DNA from: Scytalidium lignicola | Lineage: Eukaryota > Ascomycota > Leotiomycetes | Length of the DNA: 64,000 nucleotides | Direction: 5' to 3' | Assembly: GCA_002812745.2 (NCBI GenBank) | Contig: NCSJ02000013.1 | Coordinates: 226,660 to 290,659, forward strand | Part shown: positions 34,001 through 46,501 of the stretch, piece after piece | Layout: each line of letters opens with the position of its first letter | Position numbering within the stretch: position 1 is the stretch's first letter | Translations under genes and position numbers: made by a program | Notes under the pieces: generated by a model | The model's input: only the letters and a program-made list of their open reading frames with translations | What the model was told of the DNA's origin: nothing | Databases searched by the model: none

Positions 34001-37000
34001 TCATTGCTATTCATCAGGTTTCTACCACCACTCTGGTGTTGGGTCCGAGCTAATGCGGTGACTTGGCTGGGGGATAAGAGCGACGTCGCAGGTCACATTT
34101 GAAAGAAATATTACTATTGGGCTTTATCCGCTGCGCTCAATCCTACTCTGGAGTATTCCACAAGTCGGTCTTGAGTTTGCGTTGTCATGTATAACTTATT
34201 CGTCAATGGATTTGTGGCGAAAACGAAGAACGGTCTAGTGCTTGGGCCCCCAAAACCAAGCCATTTTATTCAAACTGTCAACTGCGTTGAAGCCTGGCTT
34301 CGACAACGCAGCTTGCTAGCATCACTCGATATTATTGCGGGACCTAGCCTCCACATCATAGCACATCACAGCGCATGGGATCATGTACTATCTTACCTTA
34401 CACGTCTAGTCCTCTCTAGATAGGGTAATCCGGAGAGGAGACTCACACGGACGCGGTTGAGTGCGCGTGGCGGTGAGGTGACACAAGATATCGGATTTCC
34501 ACTTCGAAGTTGATGTGCACTTCACCATCCCTTTCATCTCCTTCCTATTGCTCATGCACGACTCGGCCGAAAAAGCAAATTTTACGGTCGTAGCTCATCA
34601 GCCTGCTAATTATTCTACAATTAGTATGCCAGTCGTCGCCCCTTCTACTAAATGCAGGGATGCCAGGAGGGTAGGCTGTACGACATTCCCCGGATTTTAT
34701 CTTACAACCAATATATTGTACCTTACACGAACGACAATGTATGCAGTATATCGAGCATTATTAGAGATTTTGTTTAGATGATCTGGTCTGAGCACAGGCC
34801 GAATTGCTGACATCGCCTTATTCAACACGAGTAGTTGTGTGGTAAACTTGGTCCGCCATTGACGAAGGATGCGTGCCGTGGTAGGATTCTGGTGGCTGAG
34901 TGAAACTTTTGTGGGATTGATACTTCCTCTGCAGGTTTGTCGGTTTATTCCTCATCACAGAGCCTGAGACACAAAGGTATACGCAAGCATAAGCCTGCCT
35001 GAAGGTTTAACTTATCCCTGATAATGACTTTGGCATGAAGCCTAACGAAGATCTTCCCGGATCGTGGTGAGCACCAGCTCGTCAGCAACGCCAAGAGATC
35101 TAACGATATGATGTGAGCCTTATCGCAAGGAAAACGCATAAGCAAGAACCACTTCATTGTCTGGCCTCTGGTCTGACAGGGGAAATTTTGGTTGAGAAAG
35201 ATGGTAGTACATTTCTCTCAGCGGGATATAAGCGGTAAAACCCTTTTCCTTATGTACTGGGCAATCTAGTTTTTGCTACATCCGAATGCGGGAAACTCTG
35301 ACCCAGTCCGGTTCTTGCAGTTTGCACTTATCTTATTGAAATGCAAAGAGAGTTCCCTAATAATGTCTCAAACCCAACGTCCAAGTCAGCATGCATATAC
35401 TGGGAAGCCACTAAAGCGGTGTGCGATCGAATTTTCTGGTGGTGCTGGAAAGTTGGGCATCAAGATGATATGGGGTTTGCTGACTTTCTGGCGGTGAGGC
35501 GTACTTTTGATATGTGAACTATTATAGAACAAGAATTGCCGTGGTATTTTCCATAATCAATGCATATCAATTTCATTCAGACTGGAATATGTAGGTCTGT
35601 TCTTTGTAAGCTGGTTCTGGTCAGGCCTCCACTGTTGAACCCTCAGTAGATAGAGAGAGATAGTGGTAGTCAGAATAAAGTATTCGTCTTCTTTTTTAGG
35701 CCGTATACGTAGAATACACTTTGGGGAGTTATTCTTGAATGCAAGCTAGCATGCCTTTCCGATAATGTGTAGCTTTCGTTTACCCGTATTTCGAGACCAC
35801 CTCGACTCTATCAACCTCCTGGCAGTTATGGATATATATAATGTGGAATCGACTGACGCGTTTATCATTCCAATAGCAGTGAAAGGCTGTTTAATTGAAT
35901 GCAGGAGTTGCAAAAGTTGAGATAATTAGGTCGTACGATGTTAAGATAATCTGATAGATTGTTAGTCTGCGGATTGATCCTTCATTCGATGCTATGATAA
36001 AGGTCCATTCCGAAAGAGAACCAACCTAAAAGATGTTGAATGAATTTCCGATAAATTATTTCCTTGCTTATATTGTGCATGCCATTGAAACTAAAGTTGT
36101 CGTTGCCATTTCTCGTCCCACCCTGAACACCCTCTTTATCCTCTTTGTTGTCTGTCTAGGTGGATGAAACGCCTCATCGTGTATGCTTCAAAACCTAGTA
36201 TTGCTGTTTACCTATATAGCTTCTGTCTCCTTGGGAGTAATCTATGATCGAGATGTTAAAATCAGGCTCCGGAAGGGTTTGAGGTTGTACTTGCAGAAGA
36301 GCAGTTTACTTCTGCAATAATCAAGATAGTGGTCCAAAGTATTGTCCAAGACGACCAGATGAACCTATGAGTAGCAATTAATCTCTATTATTTGTCGTAA
36401 TCATCTTTTGCTGAACCGGTTGTATTGCGGGCGTTTGATTGATGCTACTGTATTGATTTTTGTTTACTACGGGAGCTAGATGGTTCCAGGGACGGCTGCT
36501 CCCGGTACTCTGATTCGGGCTACCTACCTTGAAACTTGAATAGATTTCGCAACTGAGGTGCTATCAACGACTTGAACTATTTTACTTCCCATGCCTACAA
36601 CTTCCTGCCATGATATACAACTATGATTCTCTACAAAGGAGCACATCTGAATCAGGGATTGTGTATCTCCATGTGTTTTAGCCCAGCCCCTAATCGTCCA
36701 GCGAACATGGTGGCGAGCTTATTTGCCACCAAGTAGCTTGACTACCTCTGACTGTAGAGGGAGGTTTATAGATCATGTTTCCTATCAATAGCAAGACGCG
36801 TCTAAAGATACTGACGTTGAGATTTATGGAGAAAAGGTAGTCGTCGATCCATCTCTACTTCAACGCGTCACACAAAGGATCCTCAACGAATGCAAACAAC
36901 GTCAGGACGTGCACAATTAGAAGAGGTAGATGGACTTCATATGTAAGACTCCTCTTCTGGCTCATTCATATCGCAAATTAGAGCTTCTCTCGCGTCGTCC

Positions 37001-39123
37001 TCGATTTATTTGCTCTGCTTTTGACTGACCATCCTCGATGTTCGCAGATCGGGATAGTTAATAATTGGAATTTTATCGAACGGAATCAGATTCGTCTTCC
37101 AACTAGGTCTAAATAATGAGTGGCAGGGATAGCTTGGATTGAGACAGACTCCATTTATAATGTTCTCTCAAATATCAGTTGACCGAGGGCCTCTCACCAT
37201 CACGTCAGCAAATCTCTCCTCTTTATTCCAGCAATGCTCGATGGCCTTTTATAAGCATACCGGTGAATACTAGAATTATATCGGTATTCGAATGGATACA
37301 ATTGCGATAGAATACCATCGAAAAGACGAGATACCGTCCAATTCATGACCAGACCTATCTGGGATTGGAACAGAATTGCAGACTCCTAGTCTTTAGGTTT
37401 CCGTGGCTTAAACACACTAAATATATCTCCTCACAATCGAAGCCTCTCACCCGCAATCGGCGGCCGGAATGCAACGACCCACAAGGTGCAGGATCAGAAT
37501 AGAAGCTCTGCTCTGATACTCTACAATCGAACTAGTAATTACCCACTTTTGCGCCTGGGCCAACTTAACACAGTTTGGGCTTACAAGGGTGTTTCATTAT
37601 TGGATATGACGATAGAACAAGATGTGAGACTGATATAATCATCTGGGCTCATTTTTAGTTCTTATCTAGGTAATACCAGCTCGAATATGGCAAAATATGC
37701 CGCCAAGTTCAAGAGTCTGGATGCTAGTCTGCGGTTCGTCAATCGTCCCGGTCAAGGGAGGTGTTCGAATATATCTCATATACAGGTAAGGATTTCCGGT
37801 ATTCAAACCATTCTACTGTCCCTCTTGTTGTTGAATTGTTGAATTGTTGAGTTGGACTTCTCATGGTGTATGGAGGCTTAGCCAAATTCTCAGCCCTATA
37901 ATTCCGACAGGGGTTGTGGCTACCTGCACAGGCGTTTTTGTTTCATTCGCCATTTATTTTCCGATGCTTCTACATGTCTAGCTGTTGCAGAGATCGATGG
38001 TGGCGGATTCCTTCTGGGGTAGTGGCGTTGACGCGTTCCACCTGCGAATACAAGCTTTGTTGCTATTACATAGTTCCTCGTTGCTTTTTTGTCCCCTATT
38101 ACAGTAAGCCGTTAGTTGACGGTCTTCTTTTGCAAAATCCAGAGCGGTGAAGTGTCTCCTACTGGACAAGGCTTCTGAAACTAGCACAATAGATTGAAGA
38201 ATGTCTCTCTATCATCCTCTGAGGAAAACTCTCCGGATAGGCACTATTAGAACGCTGTAACGACGGCCGTTCGGCTCTGGTTAGGAATCTGTTTCTCGTA
38301 GTCATTATTTTGGCCTTGCTAGATTAAATCCCCGAGCCCCAGCAGATATCGCTGATGCAGAGAAATGACTACACTTCAGTGGACAGAACCTCTTGAATAA
38401 CTAGTCGTTTGTTTCTTTAATTCCTACGAAGAAAGAGGGAGCTAAACCAACATCTGCAGCTGAACTTGACTCGTGCTATCGCTTTGTTTGGTGGAAACCA
38501 TAAATGTAGCGAAAGTAGAGTGATGGCCACGCTGAGACTGGGGAATCAAACCACATCTTGTGATTTGAGGTTTTATGGTGCTTCATATGTTACTCAGGTG
38601 CTTCCAATTTCAGCTTTGGGATCCTCTTGGCTTGACGGAGTACAGCAACAATTGAGAACCCCCTTTTCGGGTAGAAATATTATTAGCGAATAGCACTGTA
38701 ACAGTCACGCTGGTCTCTGTCTTTNAAAAAAGTCTCTAACATTCGAGATAGATGACGTTGACTAGAAAATCGTTACTTGTTCATGTAACTCTTGTTTTCT
38801 GCTATACAAAAAACAAATATCTACTATACTGAATGGCGTTGGGGAATAAGTTTGTAAATGGTCAAAAAGTAGCCGGCGGAGAGAAGCAGGCCTTTGCTGC
38901 AGATCTACTCCAGCTATTTCTTTGGTTGGCTGCAAATTCTAGTTTAGATGCTTAGTCACGTGTACGTGCACCATGCGGGAGATGGAGGGGTAGCTACTTC
39001 CGTGGGACTCTTAACTCCGAACCGTATCAACAACGTCACCTCTGTTACTACTAACAAGACTTAGCGTGTCAATGACCTGTCATTTTCTATGGATGCTCAA
39101 AATATATATCATTAATCTCACTT
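34001..39123. other. gene desert, part 2 (lower GC)
   Basis: A further 5 kb with no recognisable gene. Open frames are all below about 90 codons and have no motif. There are no terminal repeats or transposase-like residues that I can see, though a heavily decayed element cannot be excluded. The last few hundred bases must hold the F-box gene promoter. An N lies near 38725 beside an A-run. Confidence 0.5.
37825..37853. repeat. 8-bp tandem repeat (TTGTTGAA)
   Basis: About three and a half units in the lower-GC part of the desert. Confidence 0.75.
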
Positions 39124-40981
39124 ATGATTATGGATCAACTTACGACGCTCCCCAATGAGGTGTTACATACTATTCTAGCGGAGGTAGATCCTAAGGACTT
39201 AGCTACGCTTTCACGCACGTCCCGAGCACTACACAATTTCATCTCAGATAACCGACTTTTGTTCAAAGATATCTATTTGAGCTATCTGGTAAGGTTGTAT
39301 TAGTGTTTTAGTAAAATTCTACTCATAAATAGTAGGACGATCCGGAACTCAAGGAGGGTGCTTCCCCGTACAACTATGAAGAAGGCCTTCACTCCCTAGT
39401 TAAATTACAGCAATATTGCGGTTATGACCAGATCGAGAAAAAGGTGATTATTTGGTTTCCCAATAAATATGTAGATCTAATTTACTAATTTTTGATAGTT
39501 ACCTCATTTGGAGTGGGTTGCGGACGTTGTCACTTCACTGTTAGAAACCGCGTCATCCAAGGCTGATGCTTCATTAAATCTTTCACTAGTAGCAGATCTA
39601 TTCTCTGAGCAAGTCAATAAGGATGGCTTCCTTAGTCGATCTACTCTCTTTGAGAGGGCCAGAGGCCGAGGAGCCATTCCTGAGGTGAGTAAAGATATGC
39701 GACAAGCAAGCGCCAAACTTCATGTACTTTACGGCGTTCCTATCCTACGTCCAGACGGTAGGGTCACTAGGCAAAGTAAATCATACCCTTATGCCGCTTC
39801 AATAGTCTATGACCTTCGTAACTATACAGATGCGGCAGGTTGGGGGCCTTTCCTGAATGATGGCTCGGGGAGAGTCGACTGGGAGAAGCTAGAGGCTGTG
39901 ATGATTGTCTTGGGGCATAACCTTCGTCTCTTTGGTGAAGGTCATAATGGACTGTTCCGTCCTGTTTGGGCCACCCCATTTTCTACTACCGCTGCCAACA
40001 GCTATGTTTCTCGTTCTATTTCCAAAAATTATGAGCTCCCTCCTCCACTTGATGCTATGGATCCTTACCATGTCTCAGGAACATGGATGCGGGTAAGTTT
40101 GTTACAAGAAATACCGGAGTTGGGTTTCAATAAAAATCTACACCGATTTGTGACATTGTATTTTAACACCGCTGATGTTGGTTGCAGGTCGTTTGCTTCC
40201 TTGGTAATTTCTCACCAATCTTTGCTCCATCCCGCTCTGCCATCTGTGATTTATAATAGCCATCAAGATATATAGCACTAACACCAATACAGACTTCAAT
40301 GATCTTTTTGCCTACAATTTCAACGTTCCACAGCCAGCACCCCATGAACCCCGTGCACCACTTGAGACAACCGAGGCAATCAGGCTCATAATCATGGAAC
40401 TTGAAGTCACAAAAATTGAACCTCCTGGTGAAGAAGATGGCCAAGACCTTCCTGTCGTTCACTTTAAAGGTGTTTGTCGTTCAATGCATACCTCTTGGGA
40501 TCCGAATGCAAACTCTGCCATCCGAGGTTCTATCCGTAAGACGAAGCATGGTGATATCCATTGGACCACCTTTTCCATATATGCAGGGTGAGTTCCATTG
40601 CCATTTATCAAGTCTTTAGTCATGGACTAAGTCGGGTAATGAAAACCAAAGACAAGCACGTTGGCGCAGCGAATCTATTCAACTAGGAGGTCTGAATACA
40701 GCGAGAGGGTCTCTAGGTCATTGGTTTGACAAGTGAGTATTTTTATCTTCCTTTACAACAAAAATTATCCTCAAAGCATTCTATTGAACTATCCATACCT
40801 TTATCGCTCCATCAAAGCTACATTTCACTCACCAAATCATAGAGACTACGACATCCACGGCCCAGCAGGCCCCACAGCCTTTTGGAAGATTAGCGACGAG
40901 ATAGAAGTTCGTGAGGAAGACGATGATCAGCGGGAGAGCGAGGATGAGGTTGGTGATTTCGTGGGACTCATAATACTCTGA
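39124..40981 (+). CDS. F-box protein, seven exons
   Basis: Exons 39124-39288, 39336-39443, 39499-40092, 40188-40203, 40293-40587, 40652-40732 and 40843-40981 join in frame to 465 residues. The N-terminus is a clear F-box (LTTLPNEVLHTILAEVDPKD, about residues 5-24, then LSRTSRALH), which in this family binds Skp1 of SCF ubiquitin ligases. The C-terminal region has SIQLGG, LGHWFDKDYDIHGPAGPTAF, a signature I know from a widespread group of fungal F-box proteins; that join supports exons 6 and 7. The fourth exon is only 16 bases, but its splices are conventional (gttgcag before, gtaatt after) and leave the frame open. An ATG two codons downstream (39130) is an alternative start. The target is unknown. 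Confidence 0.85.
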
Positions 40982-41374
40982 AACCCCGGTTTCTGTGATG
41001 CACTCACTCTCCTTTCCCTTCGTCCAAACAAGTGTTTGTCCTTTTGCCTAATCCGTTGGTGGGCTATACAGATACTTTTCAATACGATGCTCACGCATGA
41101 GGTCTATTCGCAAACGGCTGGAATATCGCATTTCTGAATTACCAAGAGAAGAGATTTCCTTTAGGTTGGCGTCAAGTGGCGAAATAGATGATTGATTTTT
41201 GGAATAACATTTGGCGTTTCTGAGAATGGTCGCGGCTTTTCTCTCTATATCACAGTTGGAAGCTAATGGGATACGAAAGCGAGCATGGATGAAATGGATT
41301 GATTATACGTGTACGGCATTCGTGGAATAATAGCCGTTTGAAGCATTGGTAGAATATTTTGGTCAAATATTATC
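40982..41374. other. intergenic between convergent genes
   Basis: The 3' flanks of the F-box (+) and methyltransferase (-) genes. No other feature is seen. Confidence 0.5.
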
Positions 41375-42440
41375 TTATATCTTCTCTCCTCTAGCCATAA
41401 AAACCGTCCTTTTCATTTCATCGACCCCTTCACCCCTAACAAATACAACACCTTCCCCAACAACCTGATACTCAAACCCTTTCCCAACTCCAGCATCAAC
41501 AAACATCTTCTTAACCTGATCCTCTGAAAATCCATAATGAGTAACAGTATGTCTTGCATCCCTTCCATCTCCTTCATGACTATGCCCTTGTCCAGACGCG
41601 TGCGGCATGAAATCAATAATCAACAACACTCCACCACTCTTAAGCCTCTCTGCAAGCCTCTTAGTCGCCAATGGTGGATCATTAAAATGATGGAACCCTA
41701 GACCCACGGCCGCTACATCAAAGCCGTAGAACTCCGGTCCGGAAAGTGATGCCGGATCAGTATCATTCGGTAAAAGCAGATTCCCTTGGTAGGCCGACAT
41801 TTCAGATGATGAAAGACCTTGATTAGTTGCGCGGAGGTTGTATTGCGCTACCATATTTTCCGAGATATCGATCCCGATACTTTGGGTTATGTATGGTGCT
41901 AGTGCCTAGATATAGTATTAAATCCATTCTTCAAAATGCCAATGGTTCAAGCGTGGGGATGGAGGGGTAAAAGGAAGGCTCGTAATGGTAGAACAATAAA
42001 TCTAGAAGGCAGACGTACTCGTGATACAAGACCAGTGCCGCAGGCATAATCTAAGAGCCTGATACCCTTGGCCGGCTTTGACTCGCTTTCATCGTCATTA
42101 TAATCATCGTCGACCCAATTTGTGTTGATCCAGTCTTTACGTTTCTGGATCTCGCGAATAAGTTGGTTTATAGTCTTTTCGAACTTGGTATCATATGATG
42201 ATGCAGTATTACTAGTATTTGTATTAGTATTTGCAGTATTTATTTTTTTATAAAAAAATAGTCTGGATATATATGTCTATCTATTCAATATCCTGGGGAG
42301 AGATAAGTAACCATTTTTGACGCCGATGTCCACTCTAATTTGAAGAAACATCAAAAATAATAAAAATAAGGCATTCTTCAACGTAGAAATATTCTAACTC
42401 ACTTAAAATGCTCGCGATTCTTTTCCACAAAGTCAGTCAT
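41375..42440 (-). CDS. class I SAM-dependent methyltransferase
   Basis: Three exons on the minus strand (42440-42403, 42211-42019, 41905-41375) join in frame to 253 residues. The first exon gives MTDFVEKNREHF; the second continues NNTASSYDTKFEKTI. This opening is shared by a family of small fungal methyltransferases. Motif I reads LLDYACGTGLVSR (about 65-77) and continues across the splice to IGIDISENM, the acidic SAM-binding end of strand 2. FHHFNDP and the strand GGVLLIIDF fit motifs IV-V of ubiquinone/type-11 methyltransferases. An Asn/Thr-rich stretch that would precede residue 38 is left in the 191-base intron 1. The substrate is unknown; His-rich GQGHSHEGDGRDARH is a loop. Intron 1 is longer than most introns here. 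Confidence 0.85.
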
Positions 42441-42968
42441 TTTAGCTACCATACAGTTGAATTATGTATTGTTCGTTTTACTCTTTGGAAGGATCCTTTG
42501 TAGTTGAGGTTTAAATTAATTTATTAAAACTGCCCTTTATATCTATATACTCACTCCCTCGCTTAGCCTCGGAGAGCTTTCGGGGACTTTTGAGAGGGAA
42601 TATTTTATGTGTCCGAAGTGNTTTTTAGATTGAGTCACTATTTGGCCATATGGCGGCTTTGTTTGGAATAGCTTCGGAGACTTAGCAACGATGTAGGAAT
42701 GTTTGATGTGGATAGCTGCATGAAAATGGTAAGATAATTATATCTATATTAACGATTGCTATACGTTTTTTTTGCTTTGGAAAAAAAAAGGAAAAAGTAA
42801 AAGAAATCCATTATTCATCAGCTAAATCACCACAACATATATAAATGTTTCTTTAGTACTCCAAATCCCTAGACAGAATCCATCTAATAAATTATAGTAC
42901 ACAACTAACTGCCCAGAATCTACATCATTTCCCTCCTTTTATGGTTTTAATATCCATTCCGATAACAT
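42441..42968. other. intergenic, AT-rich
   Basis: Methyltransferase promoter side and EFR3 3' flank. Poly-A near 42780 and an N at 42621 before a T-run. No gene is seen. Confidence 0.5.
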
Positions 42969-45900
42969 TTAATACGGCGGCTTAACTACATGTCTTCCTT
43001 CTCCGGTCTCGCTGCCACCAGTCTCAATTCCTTTTAAAAGGTTCTCCAGATCTATGCTTGGACTGCTGGAGTGTTGCTCAGCCCATGCGGTTGGAGATTG
43101 AGAGCTCTGTCCACCTCGAGATTTGATGCCAGCCCTCTTAACGCTGCGACCATTTCGAATGGACGAGTCGCCTGTAATAGGAACAGCACTCACAATGCTC
43201 CCCTCATTAGCGAAGGTGGAGGGAAGAGGTGGAACAGGTGGCACATCCTCGAGATCTTCTTCCACTCTACTCTCAGTAATAAGCACGGGGTTGGATGAGA
43301 GTGGATTCGAATGATCGACCTGTACTGAGGGAGGACGCTCTCTAGATTTCGATCGTGATCTCTCACGCGATACGCGTTGGGAGACGGACCTCTCCATGAT
43401 CGAAGCACCGCCTTGGGCAGCTACGGCTGGGTTGAAAGAGACTTCCGAAGCAGTGAAATCATAACTGACCATACTATCGCTGCTCGTGTCACTATGCATG
43501 AGGCCTGAACGGGAGACAGGCATGCTTTGTTGCCCCAAAAGAAGCCTTTTGAGTTGGTCTACGCGTGTTACAGAGTTGCGGCTGGATTCACTGGCTGGAG
43601 AAGGGGGGTTACCCGCGCTTTTTCGTATTTTTGGTAAAGAGCCGAGTCCGCTAGCATGACCGTATGTTGAATTCGGCCTGCTACGGTGGGTATGAGAGTG
43701 GTGGTGGGCTCCTGTTGGGGATTGTGAGCCACTCATCGTGCCTCCATGAGCGTTCCCATTTACGGCAAGGAAATTGCGATGATTACCTGTAGTGTTGGTG
43801 CCAGACCGAGAACCGTTGAGTGAGACGGTCTTGCTGCGTTCTTGTACTACAGCAATAACCGATTCTCTAGTCCATTCCGACATCATTTGTTCTTTAACGG
43901 CATCTGGTATTTTATGGTCTTCTTCTGAACTGGGCTCCTCGTCGTCTAATCCAGAATGACCGAGACCTTTAGCTGGCGATGAAGGAGCACTTCCGGCGGT
44001 CGAAGATGATATTGAATCAGCATATGCTAAGGCAATCAGTGTGACCATTTGAAATCGGTCATCAAAAGGTAATAGAGCCTCAGATTCCACTTCCTGTATT
44101 GGAAGATCTTCTGGCTTAGCATCCTCGCCAGGGATGCCAATCTGGCGGAGAGGCACAGGGGGGTGACGAACTTTGTCAACCCAAAGTTGCTTGTTACGTC
44201 GACGAATGATTTCGGCATGTACAACTGCTCCAACTGGTGATGTGTCGAAATCGAATGTCTCGCTCAGGGTCCAGAAATATCCATGGCATAAGCTCCCGAT
44301 CCGAACCTTGGCCAAAGGTGTCTCGACCTCGAGGATGGCCTCTTGAAGGCGGAAGATCATAGGCAACCCATTCTTAACAGCGTTGACACCCAGACGATCA
44401 ACAAGTGCTGCAAGAAGAAGATGGAGGAGTATCATGTCTGACTCGCTAGTCACAAATTCCAATGCGTTTTCATATACAGCAAGGTGTAGAAGTTGTAAAA
44501 ATGTACTCTTATGCGACCTCTTTTCTCGTGGAACAGCAGTTGAGGCGGCACGCTTGGATAAGTTGCTTGAAGAGTCATTATGGTGAGATCGAGTTAGTGG
44601 TTTCGGCATATCATCAAAAACCCGTAGATCAGCCTTCGTAACCTCAGTATCTAGCCATGTCAAAAGTACATCCACATATGTCTTCCTAACCCTACCATCA
44701 GGATCACGTAGCAGCCACTGAGTACCTTCCCAGACACGAATCGGAACACGATTTCTGCCTAGACCGCCTCCTGTCATATCCTTGCGACGACTGGCAACAA
44801 GGAGGATAGACTTTATGGATTCCAAAGCCATGATTTTTGCCGTAGTGAAAGAGAAGAAGCCATCTGCGTTGGACTCTTCCGGGGTGTCAGGGGCTGTAGA
44901 GACTGGCGTTGTTGGCGTTGGGAGATTTTCGGACAATTGAGCAGGAGTCTGGAATGCTGCGAGGGATGGTGGCCTTAGCCTTAAGATAATTGCTGATACT
45001 ATATCTGATATCTGGTCTGCATAGTAAACATGCGTGGCTAAATCACCTATGCAGCGTTGTAGTTGATCCAACAGAAGCTTCCTGTTATCTGAAGGAACGG
45101 CAACCGCTTCGGCATCACTACTGAGAGCTGGAGAACTCGAAGAGCTACTTAACGCCTGCTGCAAATGAGGTGGTCCTCCAAGTTGGAGCGTCCTCAAGGC
45201 GTGCTGAATTAAGCCTTGTAGAACGTCCATCACGCCAAGACCAATAAGATTGATATCCGAACTTAGCAACGAGTCGACTATTGTAGCAAGTATAAGTTGC
45301 TGGTGAATGTTATTCTCAGTCAGAGGACTGCGAACTAGGTGGTCCATAGCAGTTACTAGGATAGCGTAGCGGTCTTGTACCGGAGTCCACCGCGTTATCA
45401 TCTCAAAGATCCTTGTGGCCCATCCGTGATTTTTTCGGGTTGATGGATCGAGTTTGATGACTTTCTCGTTCTGCTCAACTTTGCCATTAATGAATTTGAG
45501 GAGAGATTTGGTTGCCCCATAAATTTGAGCCCTGTTGTTGACCACAAAAATCTGCTTCAAACATTGGATAGCAAGTACCCCAATATCTTCATCTGCAAGC
45601 TTATCGGCATCAGCTGTACTTCCTGAGAGCGCCACAGGATTTGCATCTGGGCCGGTCTCTGCGGTTCGCACAGTTGCAACACTTGTGCGTCGTCTCAACA
45701 GCTTTTCCGTATCAATCTTCTCCTCCAACTGCATACGATGATCTAAGGTTGCCAAAAAAGCTTCGTCATTGGCCCAGAGATTTTCTAGAAGCACAGGTAC
45801 TATGATATCCAACTGCCTCCCCACAACAGAAGCCAGAGCTTCAGTGGATGCTACACTCTTGATAGCTCGAAGACCAACGTTTCTCCATCGTACCGCCACC

Positions 45901-46501
45901 GGTGGGCTCGGTGTAGGCTTTATCGGTAATGATTTCGTGGAACAAAACGAGGCATAGCATCGGATAATCTCATCGTATTGATTGAGATAGTCATGGTCCG
46001 CTGAAATCGATGCTCCATCGTGGTTCTCGCAGAATGCTTCAAATGTAGGTATCGAGGATTCTACCATAGTAATATCCCGGGATCCGAGGATCAGACTGAG
46101 GATCTTCAGGACATATGGGGCATAGAGGGGGAGGTCTCTCGGGGCTTTCTCTATTAAGGCTGCTACTATTTGCAGCGTGATCTGGACACTCCTACGTTCC
46201 CAGAATATGTCAGCAAGACATGGCATCAAAAAGGGCAAAAAGGACGCGTCTTTTGCAGAGATCGTATGTGAGATGAGAGGACGTACCCTATTCGCGCGCG
46301 CCAGACATCACTTGCCGTCTTTTTCTCCAGAAAGGCGCCAACCTTCTGCACTTTACTCCGTCTGGTGGTTGCATAGTACAGTAGATAGCTGAGTTCGCTG
46401 GAATTCGGCTTCACATCGACGGCGCCTTTGGTTGTCCTCGGGTAGCATTTTAAAATAAGGACCTGATGCTTAGGGCGAAGCTTCTGCCGTACGGCATGCA
46501 T
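42969..46501 (-). CDS. EFR3: EFR3, plasma-membrane anchor for phosphatidylinositol 4-kinase
   Basis: Two exons (46501-46287 and 46191-42969) join in frame (ARIG|SVQITLQ) to 1145 residues. The start, MHAVRQKLRPKHQVLILKCY followed by PRTTKGAVDVKPN, and SSELSYLLYYATTRRSKVQKVGAFLEKK match the conserved beginning of fungal EFR3. The Cys in LKCYPR and the basic N-terminus are where family members contact or are lipid-linked to the membrane. Helical ARM/HEAT-like repeats follow (for example YAPYVLKILSLILGSRD, LPMIFRLQEAILEVETPLAK), then a Ser-rich, disordered C-terminus from about residue 800. EFR3 recruits the Stt4/PI4KA complex through Ypp1/TTC7 to make PI4P at the plasma membrane. Neither partner is in this window. 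Without the splice the second exon would have an unrelated N-terminus. Confidence 0.93.

Noticed and set aside
34001..39123. Possible decayed transposon in the lower-GC half of the desert
   Set aside because: I saw no terminal repeats, target-site duplication or transposase or reverse transcriptase residues. A nucleotide self-search of the genome would be needed.
39124..46501. F-box, methyltransferase and EFR3 as a functional cluster
   Set aside because: Orientation is mixed, functions are unrelated and no shared regulatory element is evident; simple neighbours are more likely.
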